Assembly (NCBI GenBank): GCA_028276605.1
Contig: JAPYWC010000005.1
Location: 1 to 18,205, forward strand
DNA length: 18,205 bases
Origin: Desulfurococcales archaeon
GTDB lineage: Archaea > Thermoproteota > Thermoprotei_A > Sulfolobales > Ignisphaeraceae
Direction: 5' to 3'
This document shows positions 6,533 through 14,026 of the stretch, piece by piece. A model generated the notes under the pieces. That model saw only the letters and a list, made by a program, of their open reading frames with translations, did no database searches and was not told the origin of the DNA. A program made the position numbers and the translations under genes. Every line of letters starts with the position of its first letter. Within the stretch, counting starts at the first letter, position 1.

Positions 6533-8116
6533 TCAATCTATATGCATGACTATGTCCCATGGAGAAGAAATGTTCTTTATCACATCACCGTACTTCATCT
6601 TGACGAGCTCAAACAGCTTCTTTTCCAGAGTTTCCCTATCAATATTGATAGGATTAGATTTCGCAAATGTTGCTAGAGCTCTCGCAACTTCTGGTATATA
6701 CTTGATTATTGTGATGGCTTTCCTTATTGCCTCCTCTTCCCTCTGCTTCCTTGCCAGGTAAAGCTTTAATGATCTTGCAACAGCTCTTACTCCCTCCTCA
6801 ATTTCATGCTCTATTATAGGTACATCAGCTATGCTCTCTTTACCCAACCCTTTATAGGGTATCTTCGTACCACATACATGAACTAGCACTGCTAAAGGTG
6901 CTGGGAATTCTACGCCATAGTATTTCCAATCAATGTTCTCTGCAACAACTTTCCATGCGACATCACTCTTCTCGTCATATAGCAACGGAATTTTATTTGC
7001 GAATCTAAGTAGTATAATCTCTTCTTGAGGCTGAATAGCACCTCCATATGCTAGACCAACCTCAACTATTATTGCGTGGCCCTCATACACCACAGGTTTT
7101 CTGGTAACAGCATCCACAAACTCCGGCTTTAGTATAGCCTCCAATCCAATTTTAATGAGTTCTGCACCAATAGGAGATAAATGATCTGCACGTGGCCTTC
7201 TAAACTCATTATATTCTCGCAATGCCTTGACAAGCTTCTCCAGGTCCTCTTTACCTAGTGATTTAGGATTTACATTGGGGTCAAAACCGTATGTTTGTAG
7301 AAACCTTTCAGCTGTCACTCTTCCAATTCCCTGGAACTCTTCTTCTAAGAACTCTAACAACGTCTGAGCCTTTGTTTCGCTTATCATAGATTTTAGCATC
7401 TCAAGATCTACACCATGTGGATGAGGCCGCGTCTCCTTTGGTGGTGGCGGCATCTTCTCGGTTACTCTACGATAAACTATTATCTCATTGTCTGGAGTCT
7501 TCAATACAATGTTCGCGTATGGTGTTACTATTGCCGTCTTCTTAAAATACTCCAAAATCTTTTGCTTGGCCCTACCCCAATCTCCTTCAATAGCAACCTT
7601 CACTATTGTGCCATGCCACCCTGTTTTATTGGGCCACGAAGCCTTTTCAAGAATTACAGGTTTGTTCTCTTTAATGTCTATCATTAGTTTATACATGTAG
7701 ACCTTACTTGAGTTAATTGTGGCAGAAATTATTTCTGCAGGCTCACCAACAGTCATCTGACCATAGAGTATAACCATTTTTGCCCCAAGACCGAAAAGAC
7801 CCCTAGTCTGTCTAAGCACATACTTTGAGCTGAATAGAACTCTACCAAACGCGTCTGGAATGTAGTTCTCTGGAATACCAATGCCATTGTCTTTTACAGT
7901 TATCCTGTAGACATACGATTTCTGGGTATCTCTTTCTATTGTTACCATAATGTCTGGCAGTATTCCGTGAGCATCTGTCGCGTCTAGAGCATTCTCTACA
8001 AGCTCCCTTACCGACTGATATAAGGCTCTTGCAGGATTTGAAAACCCTGCTATCTCCTTATTGCGATAGAAAAACTCGGCAGGACTTATACTCTTAAACC
8101 TCTCTATTACTGCCAT
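6533..8116 (-). CDS. top6B: DNA topoisomerase VI subunit B (GHKL ATPase)
   Basis: This is the ATP-binding subunit that dimerises on ATP binding and drives strand passage by top6A. It has 527 residues, the usual length. The GHKL motifs are ELVENALDATD (Glu38, Asn42), VKDNGIGIP (76-81) and GLFGLGAKM (106-114). A helix-two-turn-helix region follows at about 230-305, with FQGIGRVTAERFLQTYGF, and then the transducer domain. That domain includes GTKIPYKGLGKE, where the switch lysine that contacts ATP is expected. The ATG at 8116 gives the family N-terminus. The first two-thirds is highly typical; the last about 60 residues are the variable C-terminal tail. It is the first gene of the operon, with a TATA-like box at 8171-8182 and a leader of about 34 nt. 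Confidence 0.97.
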   Translation of the reverse strand: MAVIERFKSISPAEFFYRNKEIAGFSNPARALYQSVRELVENALDATDAHGILPDIMVTIERDTQKSYVYRITVKDNGIGIPENYIPDAFGRVLFSSKYVLRQTRGLFGLGAKMVILYGQMTVGEPAEIISATINSSKVYMYKLMIDIKENKPVILEKASWPNKTGWHGTIVKVAIEGDWGRAKQKILEYFKKTAIVTPYANIVLKTPDNEIIVYRRVTEKMPPPPKETRPHPHGVDLEMLKSMISETKAQTLLEFLEEEFQGIGRVTAERFLQTYGFDPNVNPKSLGKEDLEKLVKALREYNEFRRPRADHLSPIGAELIKIGLEAILKPEFVDAVTRKPVVYEGHAIIVEVGLAYGGAIQPQEEIILLRFANKIPLLYDEKSDVAWKVVAENIDWKYYGVEFPAPLAVLVHVCGTKIPYKGLGKESIADVPIIEHEIEEGVRAVARSLKLYLARKQREEEAIRKAITIIKYIPEVARALATFAKSNPINIDRETLEKKLFELVKMKYGDVIKNISSPWDIVMHID

Positions 8117-8170
8117 TGCTAGGCAACGCCCCCTCTGCTCACTCCACTCACATATTATTATATAATGTCT

Positions 8171-8182
8171 ATGCTTTTAAGC
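8171..8182 (-). promoter_or_regulatory. Probable TATA box for top6B-top6A
   Basis: On the minus strand this reads GCTTAAAAGCAT; transcription would start near 8150. The spacer 8117-8227 between the deoxyhypusine synthase stop and top6B contains nothing else recognisable. A second AT-rich stretch (8153-8166) lies nearer the gene and could be an alternative box. Confidence 0.45.
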
Positions 8183-8227
8183 AGTAATATTAAAGGATCG
8201 TTTAGAAACAATTGAAAAGCTCCTTAG

Positions 8228-9166
8228 CTACCTATGATACAGTGCTGCATATGCAATTATTGGGAGAACCAAGGTAGCATCTGCATATACAACAACACTG
8301 CGAGCATTCTCCTTTAGTTTACCCCACGTAATAGCTTCCTTAGGTCTAGCCCCACTTAATGATCCATCCCATTCAACAGCTGTTGTTATATAAACTACAT
8401 AATCTAGCCCTTCATGAAACTGGGCCCACCAAATTGTGTGGTGCTTGCTAATGCCACCACCAATTATTAGTGCACCCATGCACTTTGCATGAAAGACTAT
8501 ATCTGCTAACTCCTTCTCGTCTTTGAATACATCAATATTCAGCTTATTGAACTGACTAAATGTGAAGAGAGCTGTGCCAAAGGCTCCATCTAGAAATCCT
8601 GGTACATAAATTGGTATATTTTGTTCTGATGCAGCCTTGAGTATGGATTTCTCATCAGATATCCTCTTCCCTATCTCATACAGAATTTCTCTAATGCCAT
8701 ACACACGCGATGGATCCTTAGACACTAACTCCTTAAGTATGTTATGTACAACCCTCTCTATTAGAGGTCCATAGCTTGATACAGGTATGTATATGTTACC
8801 TAGTCTATGAATGCCCTTTCTATGCAACTCAATGTCATCGGCATCGAAATATCCTTTGAGGTACTTTCCACCAAAGCTTTTTGCGATATCATGATCTATC
8901 GCGCCACAGGTTGTTATAACAACATTGAATATTCTCTCCTTTAGTAACTGAGCAATAATCCCTCTAACACCTGTAGCAACAAGGTTGCCTGTAAATGATA
9001 GTACTCTCACATCGCATTTATCTCTAATCTCCTTCACTATCCTTACAGCCTCGTAGAGGTGAGACGCCATGAAGCCATGTATATTCCCGTAGAGCTCTAT
9101 TAACTCATCCACACTCATATTTTTCGAAAGCCAAGCATCTTTAACAGGCTGTGCTTCAAAACTCAC
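8228..9166 (-). CDS. dys: Deoxyhypusine synthase
   Basis: The enzyme transfers an aminobutyl group from spermidine to a specific lysine of translation factor aIF5A, using NAD. The 312 residues contain the family landmarks: SFTGNLVATGVRG (NAD site), VITTCGAIDHDIAKSFG, GGGISKHHTIWWAQ, and DGSLSGARPKEAITWGK. Lys283 in the last motif is the expected enzyme-intermediate lysine. The start is the GTG at 9166, overlapping the end of hisS by 11 bp. A near-perfect SD TGAGGTGG (9173-9180) sits 6 nt upstream inside hisS, which decides this start. It is the last gene of the EndA-like/hisS/dys cluster. The clustering of aIF5A modification with tRNA charging and tRNA splicing genes fits a translation-related operon. 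Confidence 0.96.
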   Translation of the reverse strand: MSFEAQPVKDAWLSKNMSVDELIELYGNIHGFMASHLYEAVRIVKEIRDKCDVRVLSFTGNLVATGVRGIIAQLLKERIFNVVITTCGAIDHDIAKSFGGKYLKGYFDADDIELHRKGIHRLGNIYIPVSSYGPLIERVVHNILKELVSKDPSRVYGIREILYEIGKRISDEKSILKAASEQNIPIYVPGFLDGAFGTALFTFSQFNKLNIDVFKDEKELADIVFHAKCMGALIIGGGISKHHTIWWAQFHEGLDYVVYITTAVEWDGSLSGARPKEAITWGKLKENARSVVVYADATLVLPIIAYAALYHR

Positions 9167-10460
9167 TCACAGCCACCTCAACCTTATCTATAGGTACTTC
9201 AAATTGAGTCCACTTCTTAAGATTTCTTAAAACAACACTTCCTTTATTCAGCTCTTTCAACCCTATTATCATAGCATAGTCAAAACCCATTTTAGATGCG
9301 TACTCTAGCCACCTACCAATTTTACTAGGCGTGGTTATCTCAACCTCAACTACAAACCCTCTTCCTCTAAGCTTACGTATAGCATCCCTAACACTACTTA
9401 CATACTTTATGCTCTCATCAAGTAATAGAACCAGTATAGATGGTTTGTGTACTAATGCATTAAAATCTATGCCAATATGTCGAAGTGCTAGCATTGTTCT
9501 CTCAACACCTATGGCAAAACCAGTAGAGCTTAGCTCTTCACCTCCGTAAACAACACTAAGGTTGTCATATCTTCCTCCACCAGCTATACTAATTGTCATT
9601 CCTGGTACCTGTACTTCAAAAATTATGCCTGTGTAGTAGGCTATACCCCTAGCAAATATGGGGTCCCACAGGACCTGCGCTCCAAGCTTCTTTAAGGCGT
9701 CAATATACTTCACTAACGCTTCAATGTCTTTTTCCACCTCTTGATATACCCCAGCATCTCTTAAGATAGACTCAAGAATTGAAATATCGCTTTCGTGCCC
9801 CCTCAACTCAGCGAGCCTTCTTAACACCTCAGAATACTTGAAGTAGCCGCGTGACTCAAAGAGTGCGGCGGCTTCTTCCACAAACCCTTTATCGAGGAGG
9901 TGTAGTAGCTTCTCAGTTTCCTCAGTAGAAAAATTCGCTAAAGCTGCCATTTTCTTGAATATGGCAATGTTGTTTACTTTATATATGCGCCTGCTAAGAT
10001 TAATTCTATTGTAGAACTCTTCAAGGATTTCAATGAGTTCTATGTCGTAGTATATTGTATCTCCTCCAAGTATCTCAACGCCTGCCTGAGTAAACTCTCT
10101 ATACCTGCCAAACTGAGGCTCGTCATATCTGAACACGTTGGCTATGTAGAAAAGCCTTAATGGCTTTGGCAACGCCTTAAGCTCCTTTAGATAAACCCTA
10201 ATAACACTTGGTGTAACTTCAGGTCTTAATGCAACCTCTCTCCCTCCTTTATCAACAAAAACAAACATTGAGTTACGTATCTCCTCACCAGATTTAAGAG
10301 CAAATAATTTAAAGCTTTCAATTGTTGGTGTCTTAATTTCTTTATATCCAAAGGATCTCACAACTTCTTTGAAAGTATCGCAAATCCATGTTAACACATC
10401 GCTCTCAGGTGGTGTATAGTCCTTAAAGCCTCGTATAGGTTCTAGCAAATCTTTGTTCAA
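9156..10460 (-). CDS. hisS: Histidyl-tRNA synthetase
   Basis: This class II synthetase charges tRNA-His. It has 434 residues. Motif 1 lies around KTPTIESFKLF (43-53), LRPEVTPSVIR is at 78-88, motif 2 is FRYDEPQFGRYREF (110-123), the histidine-specific segment is RGIAYYTGIIFEV (271-283), and motif 3 is GGGRYDNL...STGFAIGVERT (294-322). The anticodon-binding domain covers about 340-434. The start is a TTG at 10460, overlapping the upstream stop as TTGA; a strong SD (GAGGTGG, 10467-10473) 6 nt before it supports this. It is therefore translationally coupled to the EndA-like gene upstream and to dys downstream. Confidence 0.97.
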   Translation of the reverse strand: MNKDLLEPIRGFKDYTPPESDVLTWICDTFKEVVRSFGYKEIKTPTIESFKLFALKSGEEIRNSMFVFVDKGGREVALRPEVTPSVIRVYLKELKALPKPLRLFYIANVFRYDEPQFGRYREFTQAGVEILGGDTIYYDIELIEILEEFYNRINLSRRIYKVNNIAIFKKMAALANFSTEETEKLLHLLDKGFVEEAAALFESRGYFKYSEVLRRLAELRGHESDISILESILRDAGVYQEVEKDIEALVKYIDALKKLGAQVLWDPIFARGIAYYTGIIFEVQVPGMTISIAGGGRYDNLSVVYGGEELSSTGFAIGVERTMLALRHIGIDFNALVHKPSILVLLLDESIKYVSSVRDAIRKLRGRGFVVEVEITTPSKIGRWLEYASKMGFDYAMIIGLKELNKGSVVLRNLKKWTQFEVPIDKVEVAVSEF

Positions 10461-10969
10461 GCTATACCACCTCCTCTATTAATTTTTTGAAAACTCATCT
10501 TTGTGACCTCATAGTATGTAACGTCGCCATGCATATCGATAACCGCTATAAGAAATCTGTATCCCTGTTTTAACGCGTTATCAACCATATTGTAAAGCTC
10601 TCTCGCCTCAATATCCTCATACTCATTAAGAGGCTTTATAATAGCTCTTTCATTAACGAGTATTACTTCCTTCTTACTAGGACTTAGCACAATCTTCTTC
10701 CCCTTCTTCAGAAGATCCATAACCACAATCAACACAGTATTATCTATTTCTCGCTGAAGCTTCTCAATAAACTCGGCGAGTCCTAGCTCTCTACCACTTT
10801 CATCTTCAACGATAACTGCATTAGCTAGTACAAGTCTTAACGCTGTTAATGGGTCTATGTTAGCACCCTCCTTTATAACCCCCTGTAAATCTTTAGGCAC
10901 GTTTACGACTGTCCCAACAACTATCCTACCATCGCTAAGTATCTTAAGCCTTGTCTTTGCCTTACTCAT
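10457..10969 (-). CDS. Probable tRNA-splicing endonuclease subunit (EndA-like, structural type)
   Basis: This 170-residue protein follows the layout of archaeal EndA. The N-terminal half has an alpha/beta pattern (LTALRLVLANAVIVEDESG then GLAEFIEKLQ). The hinge VVMDLLKKGKKIVLSPSKKEVILV corresponds to the family's YxDLRxRGxxVK...FxVY stretch. The C-terminal segment LKQGYRFLIAVIDMHGDVTYYEV (133-155) matches the end of the nuclease domain. The catalytic His is absent and the catalytic Tyr/Lys positions are not evident, so it looks like the non-catalytic partner of the heteromeric crenarchaeal enzyme. A catalytic subunit should lie elsewhere in the genome. Two intron-containing tRNA genes, its likely substrates, are within 6 kb. 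hisS starts by a TTGA overlap with its stop. The family assignment rests on pattern only. Confidence 0.62.
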   Translation of the reverse strand: MSKAKTRLKILSDGRIVVGTVVNVPKDLQGVIKEGANIDPLTALRLVLANAVIVEDESGRELGLAEFIEKLQREIDNTVLIVVMDLLKKGKKIVLSPSKKEVILVNERAIIKPLNEYEDIEARELYNMVDNALKQGYRFLIAVIDMHGDVTYYEVTKMSFQKINRGGGIA

Positions 10970-11029
10970 CTCTGCTCTCCAAAAATTATCTCAATGCCTT
11001 GAATATTAATAGATAGGGAATAAGGCGAT

Positions 11030-11040
11030 AAACTTAAAAA
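11030..11040 (+). promoter_or_regulatory. Probable TATA box for the mtnA-type gene
   Basis: AAACTTAAAAA lies about 60 bp before the ATG, so transcription would start near 11060-11065 with a leader of about 30 nt. It shares the 125-bp divergent spacer 10970-11094 with the EndA-like gene. For that gene an AT-rich TTAATATTC near 11004-11012 (minus strand) is the likely box. Confidence 0.5.
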
Positions 11041-11094
11041 CACATCAAAGCGTCTGAAAAACTAAATCAAAATGCGTTATGTGGTGTCTATGAC

Positions 11095-12153
11095 ATGGTT
11101 TCCTATCCCCTAGTTATTAAAGCTGTTGAGTGGGTTAATGGAAAGGTTAGATGGCTTGATACTTCGCTTCTTCCACATGAAGAGGTTTATAGAGAGAGTA
11201 GTAACTATGAGGATATCGCTAGAGCTATAGAGAATATGGAAATCAGAGGTGCTCCTGCAATAGGTGTTGCTGCTGCCCTAGCTGTGGCCGCAACAGTGTA
11301 TAATGCTCCTACTTCAGACCTTAATGAGTTGCGTACATTGGCGCTCAGGGCTATAGAGCGATTGAGTAGAACTAGACCTACGGCATACAACTTATTCTGG
11401 GCTTTAGACAGAATGAAGAGGGTTGTAATGGCGGACTATAGCGATGGAGAGGCTTTGAGGAAGGCTATAGTTGAAGAGGCTTTGAGGATCTATCAGGAAG
11501 ATATAGAGACAAACATTAAGATAGGTGAGATAGGTGAAAAACTTATTGAAGATGGTGATACTATACTTACGCACTGCAATGCTGGTGCCTTAGCCGCAAG
11601 CGCATTTGGAACAGCTCTTGCTGTCATTAGGGTTGCTTGGTATAAGGGAAAGAAGATAAAGGTCATAGCAACAGAGACTAGGCCTGTGCTTCAAGGTGCT
11701 AGGTTAACTGTGTGGGAGTTGAAGAAAGAGGGAATACCTGTAACACTGATAACAGATAACATGGTAGGATATGTAATGTACAAAGGGCTCGTGAATAAGA
11801 TCATAGTTGGTGCTGATAGGATCCTTATGGATGGCCACGTAATAAATAAGATAGGGACTTACACTATAGCCATAGCGGCAAAGAGGCATAACATACCATT
11901 CTATGTTGCAGCGCCAACCTCAACCTTTGACCTGAAGTCTAAGATAAACGAAGTGGTAATTGAAGAAAGGAATCCTGACGAAGTTAGAAAAGTTTTGGGC
12001 AAGGTCTTAATAACTGTTGCAGATGTCCCAGTGCTTAACCCAGCATTTGATATAACACCGCCAGACCTTGTCTCAGCAATAATAACAGAGAAAGGGGTTA
12101 TTACTCCGCCTTATACAGAGAACATTAAAAAGATTCTGGGAGCTGGCACCTAA
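11095..12153 (+). CDS. mtnA: Methylthioribose-1-phosphate isomerase / aIF2B-alpha family protein
   Basis: This 352-residue member of the eIF2B-alpha/MtnA isomerase family would convert methylthioribose 1-phosphate to methylthioribulose 1-phosphate in methionine salvage. Visible motifs are IRGAPAIGVAAA (50-61), RTRPTAYNLFWALDRM (92-107), ILTHCNAGALA (157-167), ATETRPVLQGARLT (192-205) and VGADRI...NKIGTYTIAI (238-260). Cys161 and Asp241 fall where the catalytic Cys and Asp of known MtnA enzymes lie, and the full N-terminal domain is present. This favours MtnA over the ribose-1,5-bisphosphate isomerase and true aIF2B branches, though archaeal members can have broader substrates. A GGTGT sequence just upstream may act as SD. 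It is convergent with the GGGP synthase gene, with only 12 bp between stop codons. Confidence 0.9.
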   Translation: MVSYPLVIKAVEWVNGKVRWLDTSLLPHEEVYRESSNYEDIARAIENMEIRGAPAIGVAAALAVAATVYNAPTSDLNELRTLALRAIERLSRTRPTAYNLFWALDRMKRVVMADYSDGEALRKAIVEEALRIYQEDIETNIKIGEIGEKLIEDGDTILTHCNAGALAASAFGTALAVIRVAWYKGKKIKVIATETRPVLQGARLTVWELKKEGIPVTLITDNMVGYVMYKGLVNKIIVGADRILMDGHVINKIGTYTIAIAAKRHNIPFYVAAPTSTFDLKSKINEVVIEERNPDEVRKVLGKVLITVADVPVLNPAFDITPPDLVSAIITEKGVITPPYTENIKKILGAGT

Positions 12154-12165
12154 CCTAACAATCTA

Positions 12166-12918
12166 TTACCTCTTTTTAATCGCTTCAATTATCTTTACGG
12201 CTGTATCAAGCCTTTCTTCAACAATAGTCCCTGTAACCACGATATCTGCACCAGCATTCACAATCTCAACAGCTTTTTCAGGTGTTCTTATACCCCCACC
12301 TACTATAAGGATTGTATCCTCTATTACCTTCTTAACTGTGCTTACAACATTTTGAGGTACAGGTTGTGGCGCTCCGGAACCTGCCTCTAGGTAAACAAAC
12401 TTCATTCCCAGATACTTAGCAGCTAGAGCATAAGCCGCTATTATCTCTGGCTTCTCAAATGGTAAAGGTTTGGCGTCGCCCATTATACTCACTGAGGTTT
12501 GCCAGTTACCAACTATTATGTAACCTGTTGGCAAGACTTCTAGACCTATTCTCCTTATGATTGGCGCTGCAGAAACATGCGCCTTGATTATATAGTAGGG
12601 GTTCTCAGAGTTTAGTAAGGATATGAAAAGAATTGCATCTGCATTTCTAGCCAAACCTGCAAGACTGCCTGGAAAGAGTATCGATGGTTTGTTAAACTCT
12701 TCAACAACTGAGACTACTTTCTCAACATCATCAATGAATACTTGTAGACTACCTCCAATCAGTATAGCGTCTGTACCTGCATCAACAACGGTTTTCAACA
12801 CTTTCTTTAACTGATCTATTCCTTGAACTTTTTCAGGATCTATAAGCGTAAAGTGCAGCTTTGAGCCTGACTCAATCTCTTTCAATATATATCTATAGAC
12901 GTTGCCTCTGAACTTCAC
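12166..12918 (-). CDS. Geranylgeranylglyceryl phosphate synthase
   Basis: The enzyme makes the first ether bond of archaeal membrane lipids by joining geranylgeranyl diphosphate to sn-glycerol 1-phosphate. It is a 250-residue TIM-barrel protein. Motifs include HFTLIDPEK (22-30, the Mg/phosphate region), ILIGGS (52-57), PGSLAGLA (83-90), FVYLEAGSGAPQPVP (174-188), IVGGGIRTPEKA (205-216) and VVTGTIVEE (227-235), the phosphate-binding loops of the family. The start is a GTG at 12918, preceded by AAGGTGTGG. The SWIM zinc-finger gene ends 29 bp upstream on the same strand, so the two may be co-transcribed. Confidence 0.95.
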   Translation of the reverse strand: MKFRGNVYRYILKEIESGSKLHFTLIDPEKVQGIDQLKKVLKTVVDAGTDAILIGGSLQVFIDDVEKVVSVVEEFNKPSILFPGSLAGLARNADAILFISLLNSENPYYIIKAHVSAAPIIRRIGLEVLPTGYIIVGNWQTSVSIMGDAKPLPFEKPEIIAAYALAAKYLGMKFVYLEAGSGAPQPVPQNVVSTVKKVIEDTILIVGGGIRTPEKAVEIVNAGADIVVTGTIVEERLDTAVKIIEAIKKR

Positions 12919-12947
12919 CTACCACACCTTACTCTACAACACCAGAC

Positions 12948-13262
12948 TCAAGTTGTCTGCTTTGATAGTGCCTTCCTTAAAAGTTTTGAAAAACCTTGAA
13001 AAAGCACTTCAAGCACAATCTCCTTCACCTCCTCATGACCTAGCTCTAGCTTGACATATTTTTGCTCATTTAACGCTATGTAAAAACCCACAACATGGTA
13101 GCAGGGATACGCTCTTTTACCCCAAACAAAATGTATCAAGAAATCGCTGCAGGTGCACATTCTGCACGGAGAAACCAGGTAATCTCTTTCAATACCCCGA
13201 AACACGTACAACTCAAGCCCTGTATCAATATCCTTAACCACCACAAACCTTTTATTCCTCAA
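12948..13262 (-). CDS. Small SWIM-type zinc-finger protein; 5' end uncertain or disrupted
   Basis: The 104 residues from TTG 13262 contain a SWIM-type motif, CxC (Cys36, Cys38) followed 15 residues later by CYH (Cys54, His56). This zinc-binding signature occurs in DNA- or protein-binding proteins; the partner is unknown. The start is doubtful. The coding frame continues upstream to a TGA at 13332-13334 with plausible protein (EEIISRFKDYPKLIDA), but the only common start codon is the internal TTG, which has no SD. An ATG at 13317 lies one base out of frame. Reading it with one T of ATGTTCAG removed gives MSEEIISRFKDYPKLIDA joined directly to the main frame (122 residues). A sequencing error, recent frameshift, or rare start codon are all possible. 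The GGGP synthase gene follows after 29 bp. Confidence 0.7.
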   Translation of the reverse strand: MRNKRFVVVKDIDTGLELYVFRGIERDYLVSPCRMCTCSDFLIHFVWGKRAYPCYHVVGFYIALNEQKYVKLELGHEEVKEIVLEVLFQGFSKLLRKALSKQTT

Positions 13263-13403
13263 AGCATCAATAAGCTTTGGATAATCCTTAAACCTGCTTA
13301 TAATCTCCTCTGAACATAAATCTATAGAGCTTCACCAGTATATCATTAAGCGTAACTAGATGAAGCGCTTAGATAAGCTTTTAGATTAAGCTTAAAGAAT
13401 AAG

Positions 13404-13415
13404 AAATTATATTTT
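13404..13415 (+). promoter_or_regulatory. Probable TATA box for Sec61-beta
   Basis: AAATTATATTTT is a good TATA-like match; transcription would start near 13436, giving a leader of about 44 nt. That leader contains a strong SD, ATAGGTGAT (13464-13472), 7 nt before the ATG. Confidence 0.5.
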
Positions 13416-13479
13416 TGAGGTACAAAAAAATTCTAGAGTTTGCAACAAAATCGAATATGATCATAGGTGATGCCTAGTC

Positions 13480-13653
13480 ATGTCATCTAGAAGAAGATCA
13501 AGAGTGGGAATCTCATCCTATGTAGGGCTTGTAAGATTCTATGAGGAAGTAGAGGAGACAGTTAAAATAAATCCATACTTATTGCTATTCTTAGCTATAG
13601 TAACACCAATACTAACAATAATTCTCATGAAAATATTCCGTCCACCTATCTAA
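13480..13653 (+). CDS. Protein translocase subunit Sec61-beta (57 aa)
   Basis: This is a short gene for the beta subunit (archaeal SecG/Sec61-beta) of the SecYEG/Sec61 translocation channel in the cytoplasmic membrane. The 57-residue product has a basic Arg-rich N-terminus (MSSRRRSRVG), then the amphipathic segment VGLVRFYEEVEE that precedes the membrane span in this family. One C-terminal transmembrane helix (about 31-53) follows, beginning NPYLLLFLAI and ending with Lys-Ile-Phe and a Pro-Pro tail. A strong SD, AGGTGAT, lies 7 nt before the ATG. It is followed on the same strand by the RNase P RNA gene, which appears to have its own TATA box. Confidence 0.92.
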   Translation: MSSRRRSRVGISSYVGLVRFYEEVEETVKINPYLLLFLAIVTPILTIILMKIFRPPI

Positions 13654-13664
13654 ATTGAACACTA

Positions 13665-13674
13665 AACATATAAG
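13665..13674 (+). promoter_or_regulatory. Probable TATA box for RNase P RNA
   Basis: AACATATAAG is centred about 31 bp before the first base of the P1 helix, so transcription would begin within a few bases of the RNA 5' end. It lies 11 bp after the Sec61-beta stop. Confidence 0.55.
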
Positions 13675-13699
13675 AGGACAACGTAACAGAGAGATTAAT

Positions 13700-14026
13700 G
13701 GGCTCCGGCCCGCAGGCTATTACGGGTTTAAACCCGAGGAAACACCATCCCCCGCGTGGCACCAGAGCCCCGCAAGGGGCTAGGGGAACACCCTAGGCTC
13801 TGGCACAGAAACGACACGGCTGCAAGTCGATGAGGATGAAGCGGCAAGGCCCCCTAGGTAACTAGGGGGCAGTAAATCCGCAGACGAGGCTTGCAGATGC
13901 GGTGAAACGGCCAACCTCTGGGGGGTAAGGCCGCCTCCCGATGAAGGCCACGTGAATGGGGGGCGAAGCCGCTTAGCCAAATATAGCCTAAGTACAGAAG
14001 ATGGGTTATTGCGGGCCGGGGCCCGC
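13700..14026 (+). ncRNA. rnpB: RNase P RNA (archaeal type)
   Basis: This is the catalytic RNA that matures tRNA 5' ends. The ends close a 13-bp P1 helix: GGCTCCGGCCCGC (13701-13713) pairs with GCGGGCCGGGGCC (14011-14023), with one G-U pair. Next comes the hairpin CGGGTTTAAACCCG (13723-13736), then the conserved GAGGAAACACC (13736-13746), ACAGAAA (13805-13811), GGTGAAACGGCCAA (13901-13914) and the 3' core AGTACAGAAGATGGGTTAT (13991-14009). These match CR-I to CR-V of RNase P RNA. The length, about 325 nt, and high GC content fit a hyperthermophilic archaeon. Exact ends are set by P1 and may be off by a few bases. Confidence 0.95.
14011..14026 (+). terminator. GC-rich inverted repeat at the rnpB 3' end (possible terminator or alternative fold)
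   Basis: GCGGGCC, two bases, then GGCCCGC form an inverted repeat that overlaps the 3' strand of P1. It could fold into a short hairpin at the end of the transcript, but it competes with P1. No long T-run follows (ATCTTACTTGC), so a terminator role is only a possibility. Confidence 0.3.

Noticed and set aside
13366..13394. Near-duplicate TTAGATAAGCTT / TTAGATTAAGCTT upstream of Sec61-beta as an operator
   Set aside because: Short AT-rich imperfect repeat with no known binding protein; may overlap promoter elements but cannot be told from chance.
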